Below, piece by piece: positions 19,301 through 25,797 of a stretch of DNA of 64,000 nucleotides; the stretch's first letter is position 1, and each line of letters starts with the position of its first letter. Origin of the DNA: Bacteroidota bacterium. Lineage in GTDB: Bacteria; Bacteroidota; Bacteroidia; Cytophagales; Cytophagaceae. The stretch is taken from positions 62,001-126,000 of the forward strand of contig JAEYZG010000062.1 in NCBI GenBank assembly GCA_023428135.1, given 5' to 3'. Made by a program: the position numbers and the translations under genes. The notes beneath the pieces are model-generated. The model was not told where the DNA came from, searched no databases, and saw only the letters and a program-made list of their open reading frames with translations.

Positions 19301-19685
19301 CAGCCAGAGGCATTGTATTTGAAAGATTACCTTTTGCCACCGAACTGATAACATCTGCTATTTCAATAGTAGGTTGTACCAAGTCAGTGATTAGTGCATT
19401 AATAGAATTTGTACCTTCTTTCCACGCCCCCTTTCCATCAGTAAATGAGATCCTGTGCTCAAGTTGCCCATTTTTACCTATAATGGTAGCAGCCTGAGTG
19501 AGCTCCGCCATGAAGCGCTCATTCATTTCGACGATGGTATTCATGGTATCAGAAATTTTTCCTTTTATACCAGTCTGGTCTAATGCCATCCGGGCGGAAA
19601 AATTTCCATTTTTAATTTCGGTCAAAACTCTGAGCAACTCTTCATCCAAAGAAGAGACTTCCCTTGTAGCAACTTTTACTTTCAT
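13392..19685 (-). CDS. Giant poly-HAMP hybrid histidine kinase with three receivers
   Basis: A protein of 2097 residues without any membrane segment. Residues 1-168 hold diverged HAMP-like helices; 169-1180 are eleven consecutive 92-residue units (each opening EGKLGGQ and holding two HAMP-like halves); 1180-1330 a GAF domain; 1340-1395 a coiled coil; then the kinase core with ANMSHELRTP at His1408, N box NLLSNAFKFT, DTGIGIP and GTGLGLS; and three C-terminal receivers, with LDIKMPG, MDYKLPD and MDIMMPE phosphoacceptors. Poly-HAMP kinases of this class are known from fungi (group III, osmosensing and fungicide-target kinases) and bacteria. The second receiver lacks the canonical KP loop (it reads LLKDV) and may be altered. 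The receiver-kinase gene follows 33 bp downstream. Confidence 0.92.
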   Translation of the reverse strand: MKVKVATREVSSLDEELLRVLTEIKNGNFSARMALDQTGIKGKISDTMNTIVEMNERFMAELTQAATIIGKNGQLEHRISFTDGKGAWKEGTNSINALITDLVQPTIEIADVISSVAKGNLSNTMPLAVSNHKLKGEFYRIAKEVNDMVKQLNLFSMEVTRVAREVGSEGKLGGQAKVKGVAGVWKDLTDSVNLMAGNLTDQVRNIAEVTTAVAKGDLSKKITVDVKGEILELKNTINTMVDQLNSFSSEVTRVALEVGTEGKLGGQAQVKGVAGTWKGLTDSVNQMASNLTAQVRNIADVTTAVAKGDLSKKITVQVKGEILELKNTINTMVDQLNSFASEVTRVALEVGTEGKLGGQAKVKGIGGVWKDLTDSVNQMASNLTAQVRNIADVTTAVAKGDLSKKITVNVEGEILELKNTINTMVDQLNSFASEVTRVALEVGTEGKLGGQAKVKGVGGVWKDLTDSVNQMASNLTAQVRNIADVTTAVANGDLSKKITVNVEGEILELKETINTMVDQLNSFASEVTRVAVEVGTEGKLGGQAKVRDVGGVWKDLTDSVNQMASNLTAQVRNIADVTTAVANGDLSKKITVNVEGEILELKNTINTMVDQLNSFASEVTRVALEVGTEGKLGGQAKVRDVGGVWKDLTDSVNQMASNLTAQVRNIAEVTTAVAKGNLSRKITVDVKGEILELKNTINTMVDQLNAFGSEVTRVAREVGSEGKLGGQAYVPGVAGTWKDLTDSVNKMGGNLTAQVRNIAEVTTAVAKGDLSRKIEVNVKGEILELKNTINTMVDQLRAFASEVTRVAREVGTEGKLGGQASVEGVGGVWKDLTDSVNQMAGNLTAQVRNITDVAIAVANGDMSKKITVDVRGEILQLKETINTMVDQLRAFASEVTRVAREVGTEGKLGGQAFVPGVAGIWKDLTDSVNHMSGNLTSQVRNIAEVTKAVASGDLSKTIMVDVKGEILDLKNTINTMVDQLNSFASEVTRVAREVGSEGKLGGQAQVKGVAGTWKDLTDSVNFMASNLTSQVRGIAKVVTSVAKGNLKQKLNINASGEVSQLTDTINEMIDTLAIFADQVTTVAKEVGVEGRLGGQASVPGASGIWKDLTENVNQLAANLTTQVRSISEVASAVTKGDLTRTIKIEARGEVEALKDTINQMIANLKETTLRNHEQDWLKSNLAKFTQMLQGQRDTNTVAKKILSELAQVVVAQKGSFYILNDDGDHVKLKLFASYADDTTIPREFNIGEGLVGQCALEKEKIHLQNVPIDYLKISSSLGEAAPLSIIVLPVLFENQIKAVIELASFDTFSSTHLDFLDQLTESIGIVINTIETNTRTEELLIQSQSLADELTRTNEELQDKAFLLEKQKQEVEEKNRVIEEARRSLEDKAEQLTLTSKYKSEFLANMSHELRTPLNSLLILAQQLFENPEGNLSDRQVNYARTIYSCGDDLIQLINDILDLSKIESGYISIQVSKIPVSEITGFVETTFKPVAETKKVKFNIVVEDLTESIETDMQRLNQILKNLLSNAFKFTEKGEVRLKIYNAERSWKQRNRHLENADKVIAFAISDTGIGIPIDKQNIIFEAFQQAEGSTSRKYGGTGLGLSISRGLAELLGGTIELESEVDKGSTFILYIPVKSTPEDLKITKVPETKIVSLDTVNSGTAKTLGSLLSPSEGGGLDIEIPDFELLSEMFPDPGDDRNTVKPGDSIIMIVEDDQRFAKIILDKAHDYGFKAIIAASYGEVFEMSITYKLAAVTLDIKMPGVSSGWRVLDLFKNDPNLRHIPVYMISGEENADLAYHRGARSFLMKPVKKDVLDHLFKDIQDFHARKTRNLLVVEDNEIDSSKIKDLFLQIQTIKVTVVSNGKEAVSEWYANGFDAIVMDYKLPDVEVKDLIHQFNDKKQLQYTPVILYTANEFSPAEANQIKKITKSILLKDVNSLDKLLEEVIIHMHISFNDLPQDIKNRIVKIQREEDILNGKNVLVVDDDIRNLFALTTVFERLNINSITAESGKEAINILNSNDNVDLILMDIMMPEMDGYETIQKIRRENKNFNLPIIAVTAKAMKGDRQKCIEAGASDYITKPVKIDQLLALMRVWMRK
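16146..19181. repeat. Eleven in-frame 276-bp tandem repeats (poly-HAMP units)
   Basis: Units begin at residues 169, 261, 353, 445, 537, 629, 721, 813, 905, 997 and 1089 of the giant kinase, each exactly 92 codons, 3036 bp in all. The protein sequence is much more conserved than the DNA: between the 32 bases at 18046-18077 and the aligned 32 bases at 17770-17801, six differ and none changes a residue. The outermost unit (EGRLGGQ) is the most diverged and its last residues run into the linker to the GAF domain. Confidence 0.95.
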
Positions 19686-19918
19686 AAATTCATTACTCTG
19701 AAAAATTTACCTGGATTTTCCTTAAATGGAAACTTGATAACATGTTTTAATTCGGTTAATAATACTTTTTTACCGAACAGCAAACCCGGAAAGCACGAAA
19801 ATGTTTTAATGAAATCTTAAATAGATCCTATTTTAAAAGCAAGATATTGCTTATCAAATGGATTAAGAAATAAAAAAAGTGAAAATTTTAGGCCTAAAAA
19901 TACCTTTCAGATACATGT

Positions 19919-19960
19919 AAAAAACCATAATCTGAAATATATAAATTTCAGATTATGGTT
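19919..19960 (-). terminator. Intrinsic terminator of thiL
   Basis: A perfect 16-bp stem (19923-19938 with 19945-19960) closes a 6-base loop. Read on the minus strand, the stem is followed by a run of U (19919-19922 and the stem's last two bases), 8 bp after the thiL stop. This is a textbook intrinsic terminator. Confidence 0.85.
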
Positions 19961-19968
19961 CTAAGATT

Positions 19969-21000
19969 TTAAAAGTGCACCCATCCCTGAGCTTTTATTG
20001 GTAATATATTTCCACCTCCTGTAATCAACTGCACTCCATCCGAATGCTCAGTAATGTGACCAATGATTGTAATGTCTGGATGGTTTTTAATCTTATCAAA
20101 TGCACTTTGATTTACTGTAAATAACAGTTCATAATCCTCACCTCCATTAAGTGCAACTGTAGTAGGATCAAGATTGAACTCTCTGGCAGTATCAAAAGTC
20201 ATACTATCCACCGGGAGTTTATCTTCATAGATTCTGGCGCCAACATTAGATGCCTTACATATATGAAGAAGCTCACTTGCCAATCCATCCGAAATATCAA
20301 TCATTGAAGAAGGCTTAATTTTAAGCTCTTTCAAATCATAAGTCACATCCATTCTTGCCTCTGGCTTAAGCTGTCTCCTTACCACATATTCCTTATCTGA
20401 AAGTTGAGGTTGCATATCAGGATCATGTTTGAAAACCTGTTTCTCTCTTTCTAGTAACTGTAATCCGATGTAAGCACCACCTAAGTCGCCTGTAACACAA
20501 ATCAGATCATTTACCTGAGCGCCTGATCTGTATGCCACTTCCTCTTTTTTAGCTTCACCTAGAACAGTAACTGATATAATGAGGCCAGACCTAGAAGAGG
20601 TAGTATCTCCACCAGCCAGATCCACATTATAATCTTCGCAAGCCTGGTTAATTCCCTCATACAACTCTTCGATTGCTTCAAGAGAAAATCTGTTACTAAG
20701 AGCAATTCCGACCACAATTTGCTTAGGAACGCCGTTCATTGCAGCTATATCAGAAACATTTACAGCAACAGCTTTATACCCCAGATGTCTTAATGGAGTA
20801 TAAGTAAGGTCAAAATGAACACCTTCAGCCAGAATATCAGTAGAAACTAGTGTAAGTTCATTCCTATTTTCAACAACCGCAGCATCGTCTCCAATCCCTG
20901 TTTGAGTCTCAGGATTTCTTAAAACAACTTTTTCTTTTAAACGATTAATTAATCCAAATTCTCCTAAGTCACTTAATTCCGTCCTTTTATTATTTTCCAT
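19969..21000 (-). CDS. thiL: Thiamine-monophosphate kinase
   Basis: Phosphorylates thiamine monophosphate to the diphosphate cofactor, in the cytoplasm, with ATP. The 343 residues match the usual length. Family marks include the Mg-ATP segment GIGDDAAVV at 35-43, STDILAEGVHF, GYKAVAVNVSDIAAMNG, DLAGGDTTSS, CVTGDLGGAY, and the C-terminal IDISDGLASEL and NGGEDYELLFTV. It begins with ATG, stands alone between the giant kinase and a divergent small lipoprotein gene, and ends in a strong terminator. Confidence 0.95.
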   Translation of the reverse strand: MENNKRTELSDLGEFGLINRLKEKVVLRNPETQTGIGDDAAVVENRNELTLVSTDILAEGVHFDLTYTPLRHLGYKAVAVNVSDIAAMNGVPKQIVVGIALSNRFSLEAIEELYEGINQACEDYNVDLAGGDTTSSRSGLIISVTVLGEAKKEEVAYRSGAQVNDLICVTGDLGGAYIGLQLLEREKQVFKHDPDMQPQLSDKEYVVRRQLKPEARMDVTYDLKELKIKPSSMIDISDGLASELLHICKASNVGARIYEDKLPVDSMTFDTAREFNLDPTTVALNGGEDYELLFTVNQSAFDKIKNHPDITIIGHITEHSDGVQLITGGGNILPIKAQGWVHF

Positions 21001-21106
21001 CAGATTTTTTTGTATATTGTATAAGTTTTGTAAATCTTATTTATTTACTTTATCTAAGATTTCATTTAAATTTGCCAAGCATCATCAATCGAAAAACATA
21101 TTAAAT

Positions 21107-21253
21107 ATGAAAAAAGCAACGATACTCTCGATTCTACTTGTTCTTTTTGCTTTCTCATTTACAGCTACTTCGTGTGTAAAAGCCAACCCAAAGTGTAAGA
21201 AGAATGCTAAGAAGGTAAGCAAAATGAGAAAAAGCGGACAAATTAAGATGTAA
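21107..21253 (+). CDS. Small predicted lipoprotein of 48 residues
   Basis: Begins MKKATILSILLVLFAFSFTA and continues to a lipobox-like cysteine at 23, leaving a mature peptide of about 26 residues that is strongly basic (nine lysines and one arginine) with a second cysteine. No family recognised. The open frame extends back to 21017 but the hydrophobic signal immediately after ATG 21107 makes that the start. It stands divergent from thiL. The basic, short mature part resembles small surface lipoproteins common in Bacteroidota; a role in envelope charge is only a guess. Confidence 0.6.
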   Translation: MKKATILSILLVLFAFSFTATSCVKANPKCKKNAKKVSKMRKSGQIKM

Positions 21254-21324
21254 ATCTATCCTTTTCTTCTGATTTCTCCTATCACTGATTTATGACCGTT
21301 TAAGACAAAAACGGATAAATATTT

Positions 21325-21351
21325 CAAAAAGGGATCATCAAGATCCCTTTT
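21325..21351. terminator. Stem-loop shared by convergent transcripts, overlapping the mce stop
   Basis: A perfect 10-bp stem (21327-21336 with 21342-21351) with a 5-base loop. The mce stop codon (21338-21340) lies in the loop and its last sense codons form one arm, so the gene end doubles as terminator. A-rich and T-rich flanks give short U-runs on both strands; the plus-strand small lipoprotein gene ends 73 bp before it. Confidence 0.65.
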
Positions 21352-21748
21352 GATTTTCCTGGCAGAGCTCTATTAACGTCCCGCCTGTTGTTTTGGGATG
21401 CAAAAAACAAATCAGTTTATTGTCTGCACCTTTTTTCGGCTGTTCATTCAAAAGGGTAAAACCTTCATCTTTCATTCTCTGCATTTCCTGATTAATGTCT
21501 TCTACTTCAAATGCCAGATGGTGAATTCCCTCTCCTCTTTTCTCAATAAATTTTGCAATAGCTCCGTCTTCTGTGGTTGATTCCAAAAGTTCTATCTTAA
21601 CATTTCCACAATTAAAAAAGAGTGTCCTTACTTTTTCACCTTCTACAAATTCTTCTTTATATGGTTCTGTCTTTAAGAGCCTAGAAAAAAGAGGTATAGA
21701 TGCTTCTATACTTTTTACGGCAATGCCAATATGTTCAAGGTTTTTCAT
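21338..21748 (-). CDS. mce: Methylmalonyl-CoA epimerase
   Basis: A vicinal-oxygen-chelate fold protein of 136 residues that interconverts the (R) and (S) forms of methylmalonyl-CoA, linking propionyl-CoA/odd-chain metabolism and succinyl-CoA. Metal-ligand positions are visible: His6 in LEHIGIAV, the histidines of GEGIHHLAFEV, and the glutamate in GGTLIELC near the C-terminus. Length and motif spacing match the family. The mutase genes are not in this window. Its 3' end is part of a stem-loop. Confidence 0.9.
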   Translation of the reverse strand: MKNLEHIGIAVKSIEASIPLFSRLLKTEPYKEEFVEGEKVRTLFFNCGNVKIELLESTTEDGAIAKFIEKRGEGIHHLAFEVEDINQEMQRMKDEGFTLLNEQPKKGADNKLICFLHPKTTGGTLIELCQENQKGS

Positions 21749-21870
21749 AAATATTAAAGGTTCTCCAATTATCAGGATTTTTTATTAATAATTAGTAAAT
21801 TTAAGTGTTCTGAAATGAACTTATTTTAAAACAAGGGAGTTTCCGATTTAACCATAAAAATGTTCTAATC

Positions 21871-22197
21871 ATGATTAATATTACAGAAAAAGCCAAAGAA
21901 CATGTCTTTGACCTGAAACAAAAAGAAGGTTATACAGACGATTACAATATTAGAGTAGCTGTTAATGGTGGAGGTTGCTCAGGGTTGATGTATGATCTGA
22001 AATTTGATAACCAGATCAACCCGGCTGATCAGATTTTTGAAGATAAAGGAATAAAGATTCTGGTTGACAAAAAAAGTCTTCTTTACCTTTTAGGAACAAC
22101 TCTTGATTTTTCCGACGGATTAAATGGAAAAGGTTTCCAGTTTATTAATCCAAATGCCAGCAGAACCTGCGGCTGTGGTGAAAGCTTTGCTGTTTAG
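21871..22197 (+). CDS. Iron-sulfur cluster assembly protein, IscA/ErpA/HesB family
   Basis: An A-type carrier of 108 residues that receives and hands on Fe-S clusters. The three ligands are present: Cys36 in GGGCSGLMY, and Cys100 and Cys102 in the C-terminal TCGCGESF. Length is normal. The gene is alone on its strand, divergent from mce and separated from it by 122 bp, and is followed by a bidirectional terminator. Which of IscA, SufA or ErpA it equals cannot be decided from sequence. Confidence 0.92.
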   Translation: MINITEKAKEHVFDLKQKEGYTDDYNIRVAVNGGGCSGLMYDLKFDNQINPADQIFEDKGIKILVDKKSLLYLLGTTLDFSDGLNGKGFQFINPNASRTCGCGESFAV

Positions 22198-22231
22198 GTA
22201 ATGTGATCAAAGAAATAAAAACAAAGAAATA

Positions 22232-22260
22232 AAAAAAGAGCAGCTTATCTGCTCTTTTTT
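22232..22260. terminator. Bidirectional intrinsic terminator
   Basis: A perfect 12-bp stem (22232-22243 with 22249-22260) and 5-base loop; the lower stem is A-run against T-run, giving a U-tract on either strand. It separates the convergent IscA-type gene and PurF-like gene and would end both transcripts. Confidence 0.85.
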
Positions 22261-22287
22261 TATGTCAATAATATTATAACTCTACTT

Positions 22288-24180
22288 TTAATAAGCTCTA
22301 ACCGTCTTTCCTTCCATAAAGAACATGTAGGCCTTATTAGCTACTCTGTTTCCACCTGGAGTTGCATAGTCACCGGTGAAATACCAGTCACCAATATGTT
22401 TTGGACAGGCTTTATGAAGGTCATCTATTGTCTGAAATACAACTTGAATCTCTGCTTTACAGTTTTTAGGAGTTACGATTTCAGATACTTTTCGAGAGAT
22501 TTCATCATATGAAAACTGAGCATAAAGATTCTTCACATGATTTTCCATATTTCCGCTTAAAGTCTGGATAGCACTCTTACATTGCTCATAAACTTCCTCC
22601 AGATAAAACTCTCTCCCGGATTCTTTTAACAACTCAAGCACAGCACGAAAAGCAACGAACTCTTTCATCTTGGACATATCTATTCCATAGCAGTCAGGGA
22701 ACCTGATCTGAGGAGATGAAGAAACTATTACAATCTTTTTAGGGCCAAGCTTATCAAGCATCTGAATAATGCTTCTCTCAAGAGTAGTTCCACGAACAAT
22801 TGAATCATCAATGATAACAATTGTATCTTTACCTTTTTTGATTACATCGTAAGTAGTATCATATAGGTTGGTAACAAACTTATCACGTTCACTATCCGAA
22901 ACAATGAATGACCTTTGCTTCGCATCTTTAATTACAAGCTTTTCTATTCTTGGCTTTAAAGACAATATTTTTTCGGGATCAATTCCATTGGGTTTACCAT
23001 AAAGAATTACCTTTTTTCTATACTGAGTGAGGTAATCTTCTATACCTTCCATCATACCCAGAAAGGCAGTCTCAGCTGTATTAGGAATATATGAAAATAC
23101 AGTATTTTCTAAGTCAAAATTAACAGCTTCAAGAACTTGGGGTACAAGTAATTTACCAAGCATTTTTCTTTCCTGATAAATTTCAGGATCAGAACCTCTC
23201 GAAAAATATATTCTTTCAAAGCTGCAGGATTTTTTCTCTAACTGATCGATAAACTGCTTTTGAGCAAAGTCCCCATTTTTCTCTATTATAAGCGCATGGC
23301 CAGGCTCAATCTCTTTTATCTGGTCATAGTTGATATTAAAAGCAATTTTAATAGCAGGCTTTTCTGATGCAACAACTACTACTTCATCATCCGCATAGTA
23401 ATAGGCTGGTCTTATCCCGGCAGGGTCTCTGGCTACAAAAGCAGCTCCATAACCTGTCATTCCGGCCATTGCATATCCACCGTCAAAATCTTTGCAGGAA
23501 CGCATCAAAACCCTTTGAAGATCAAGTTCATCTTCAATTAAAGCAGATATTTCATGGTTGCTGTGTTCGTTTTTAAATTTATTAAATAACAGCTGATTTT
23601 CTTCATCAAGAAAGTGTCCTATTTTTTCAAGAACTGTAACTGTATCATTTTTTTCTTTAGGATGCTGACCAAGTTCAACAAGTTTGTTGAAAAGTTCATC
23701 CACATTGGTCATATTGAAGTTACCTGCCACCACCAGGTTACGGCTTCTCCAGTTGTTTTGTCTGAGGAACGGATGGCAGTTTTCAATTTCATTGCTTCCG
23801 TGAGTTCCATAGCGGAGGTGCCCCATTAAAACCTCCCCGGCAAATGCAGTATTTTCAAGGATCCAATCTGCATCCAGGTATTTATCTTTATTATCTCTTA
23901 GAGCTTTTCTGAATTTTCTGTTGATTTTGTTAAAAATAACAGATATAGGTTGAGGATCAACAGATCTGTAACGGCTGATGTACCTTTTTCCTTCCGGAAC
24001 ACCTATTTTTACAGCTGCTACACCGGCTCCATCCTGGCCTCTGTTATGCTGTTTTTCCATCAGGAGGTACAGCTTATTGATGCCGTACATCGGGGTTCCG
24101 TATTTTTCTATATAGTAAGAAAAAGGTTTACGTAACCTGATTAAAGCGATACCGCATTCGTGTTTTATTGCGTCACTCAT
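22288..24180 (-). CDS. PurF-like class II glutamine amidotransferase / phosphoribosyltransferase
   Basis: A protein of 630 residues, longer than ordinary PurF (about 470-510). The N-terminus has the Ntn-type glutaminase: Cys9 in KHECGIALIRL, KQHNRGQDGAG, GHLRYGTHG and NGN-like AGNFNM segments. The C-terminal part has the PRPP loop VIIDDSIVRGTT at 455-466. It would transfer the amide nitrogen of glutamine to PRPP or a related phosphoribosyl acceptor. For Cys9 to be the N-terminal nucleophile, eight residues must be removed. Bacteroidota often carry this longer protein besides canonical PurF, so its exact reaction is uncertain. It starts 31 bp after nuoN and may be read through from the nuo operon. 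Confidence 0.8.
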   Translation of the reverse strand: MSDAIKHECGIALIRLRKPFSYYIEKYGTPMYGINKLYLLMEKQHNRGQDGAGVAAVKIGVPEGKRYISRYRSVDPQPISVIFNKINRKFRKALRDNKDKYLDADWILENTAFAGEVLMGHLRYGTHGSNEIENCHPFLRQNNWRSRNLVVAGNFNMTNVDELFNKLVELGQHPKEKNDTVTVLEKIGHFLDEENQLLFNKFKNEHSNHEISALIEDELDLQRVLMRSCKDFDGGYAMAGMTGYGAAFVARDPAGIRPAYYYADDEVVVVASEKPAIKIAFNINYDQIKEIEPGHALIIEKNGDFAQKQFIDQLEKKSCSFERIYFSRGSDPEIYQERKMLGKLLVPQVLEAVNFDLENTVFSYIPNTAETAFLGMMEGIEDYLTQYRKKVILYGKPNGIDPEKILSLKPRIEKLVIKDAKQRSFIVSDSERDKFVTNLYDTTYDVIKKGKDTIVIIDDSIVRGTTLERSIIQMLDKLGPKKIVIVSSSPQIRFPDCYGIDMSKMKEFVAFRAVLELLKESGREFYLEEVYEQCKSAIQTLSGNMENHVKNLYAQFSYDEISRKVSEIVTPKNCKAEIQVVFQTIDDLHKACPKHIGDWYFTGDYATPGGNRVANKAYMFFMEGKTVRAY

Positions 24181-24211
24181 ATAATAAGCTTAATAAGCTG
24201 CCTGTATTAGA

Positions 24212-25705
24212 TCAATTCAAAAACGTTTCTACTAGATTAATTAACCAGTCAGGTTTGAAGAATAAAACCAGCAATGGAATCGATAATAAAGATACGAAAA
24301 TATCAGATGCAGAAATCGTCGATGTAAGTATAAGGTTATTATTTTCTGCTTTGCGGAAAAAGAGATAATACGGTATCCTCAAATAATAAAAAAGAGCCAG
24401 CACAGTATTGAACAAACCAGCCATCAAAATCACCAGATTCATTGTTACTCCGGACGACTGATAACTTTCCCAAAGGGCTGAAAAAACAAAGAATTTCGCA
24501 TAAAATCCTGCAGTAGGAGGCAATCCTGTTAATGATATCATTATAATTACTGCTAAGGTCCCGATAAATGGTATTTTTTTTCCTGCTCCGTTAAATCCGG
24601 ATATCTCGTCTGAACCAGTATATCCTGCTAATTTTTCAACCAATAAAAAAGCGGCGAAGTTCATAAGTAAAAGAATTAACAGATAAAACATCAGTGCTTT
24701 CACTGCCAACTGGTTTAATGCGAATAATCCTAAAAGGATAAAACCTGTATGTGCAATTGAGGAATATGCCAGCATCCTCTTTGCGTTTTTCTGGAATAAA
24801 GCGGCAAAGTTTCCAACTGTAAGACTCAAAATGGCAAATGCTGCTATCATTACTTTCCAATTGTAATGGAAAGGTGAAATTTTAAAAAAGGTATAAGAAA
24901 ATTTGAAGAAAACAGCCATTGCTCCGGCTTTTGGGGCTATTGAGAATAGGGCTGCTACCGGATAAGGGGCAGCCTCATATACATCTGGTGTCCATTCATG
25001 GAATGGAACAGAGGCAATTTTAAACAAGAAGCCGGAAAGGATTAAGATAAACCCAAGAAACAACGGAAATTCTTGTGCTTTTCTTACTCCTTCTATAAAT
25101 ACAGAGTCGGTAAATAGCAATGAACCGGTAAGTCCGTAGACCAGAGAAATTCCATAAAGCATTAGGGCTGAAGAGAATGCTCCAAATATAAAATACTTAA
25201 AACCAGCTTCAGCACTTTTTTCCTTTTTCCCATAAAAGGTAAGTACAAAAGAGGATATTGAAATAAGCTCTATTGCCAGATAAATCATCAGGAAATTATC
25301 TGCCATTACAAGAAATGAAAGTCCTGCAATCAGTATTACTATAAAGGAATTGTATTCACCGGTTCCTGATTCCATTTTCTTTGTATCCTGAGAAACTATT
25401 GAGAAAAAGGCGGTAACTAGTCCGGCTAGTGCAAAAAGGAATTTAAAAAACAGAGACCATTTATCTAATGAAAGCATTTCATAATAGATACCCTTTGATC
25501 CCTCCAACTGCACTAATAGCAGCTGATCCAAAACAAGCTTTAAATATATAACAAAACCAAGTGAGCTCATTCCTGCAAATACAGTTTGGCCTGTTTTGGG
25601 ATACATGATCTGGATAATTAAAAGTAATATAAACAGGGAAACCAGGAATAACTCCGGCCCTATAAATAGGGTACTTTGCAGAATATGAAAGAGTTGTTCT
25701 TTCAT
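24212..25705 (-). CDS. nuoN: NADH-quinone oxidoreductase subunit N
   Basis: One of the three antiporter-like proton-pumping subunits of complex I, 497 residues with about 14 transmembrane segments. Family marks include a glutamate in the fifth helix (YLAIELISISSFVL), lysines in the pumping half-channels (FKIASVPFHEWTPDVYEAAPYP), and AKRMLAYSSIAHTGF. It is the last gene of the nuoH-N set, 92 bp after nuoM, and is followed after 31 bp by the PurF-like gene. Confidence 0.95.
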   Translation of the reverse strand: MKEQLFHILQSTLFIGPELFLVSLFILLLIIQIMYPKTGQTVFAGMSSLGFVIYLKLVLDQLLLVQLEGSKGIYYEMLSLDKWSLFFKFLFALAGLVTAFFSIVSQDTKKMESGTGEYNSFIVILIAGLSFLVMADNFLMIYLAIELISISSFVLTFYGKKEKSAEAGFKYFIFGAFSSALMLYGISLVYGLTGSLLFTDSVFIEGVRKAQEFPLFLGFILILSGFLFKIASVPFHEWTPDVYEAAPYPVAALFSIAPKAGAMAVFFKFSYTFFKISPFHYNWKVMIAAFAILSLTVGNFAALFQKNAKRMLAYSSIAHTGFILLGLFALNQLAVKALMFYLLILLLMNFAAFLLVEKLAGYTGSDEISGFNGAGKKIPFIGTLAVIIMISLTGLPPTAGFYAKFFVFSALWESYQSSGVTMNLVILMAGLFNTVLALFYYLRIPYYLFFRKAENNNLILTSTISASDIFVSLLSIPLLVLFFKPDWLINLVETFLN

Positions 25706-25797
25706 TATTTTAAGTATTTGTTTATCTGAAAAACTGCTAATTTATTTAATAGATCAACAGCCATTTTCATTTTGTTTAGTTTTGTATTTTTCAAGTA

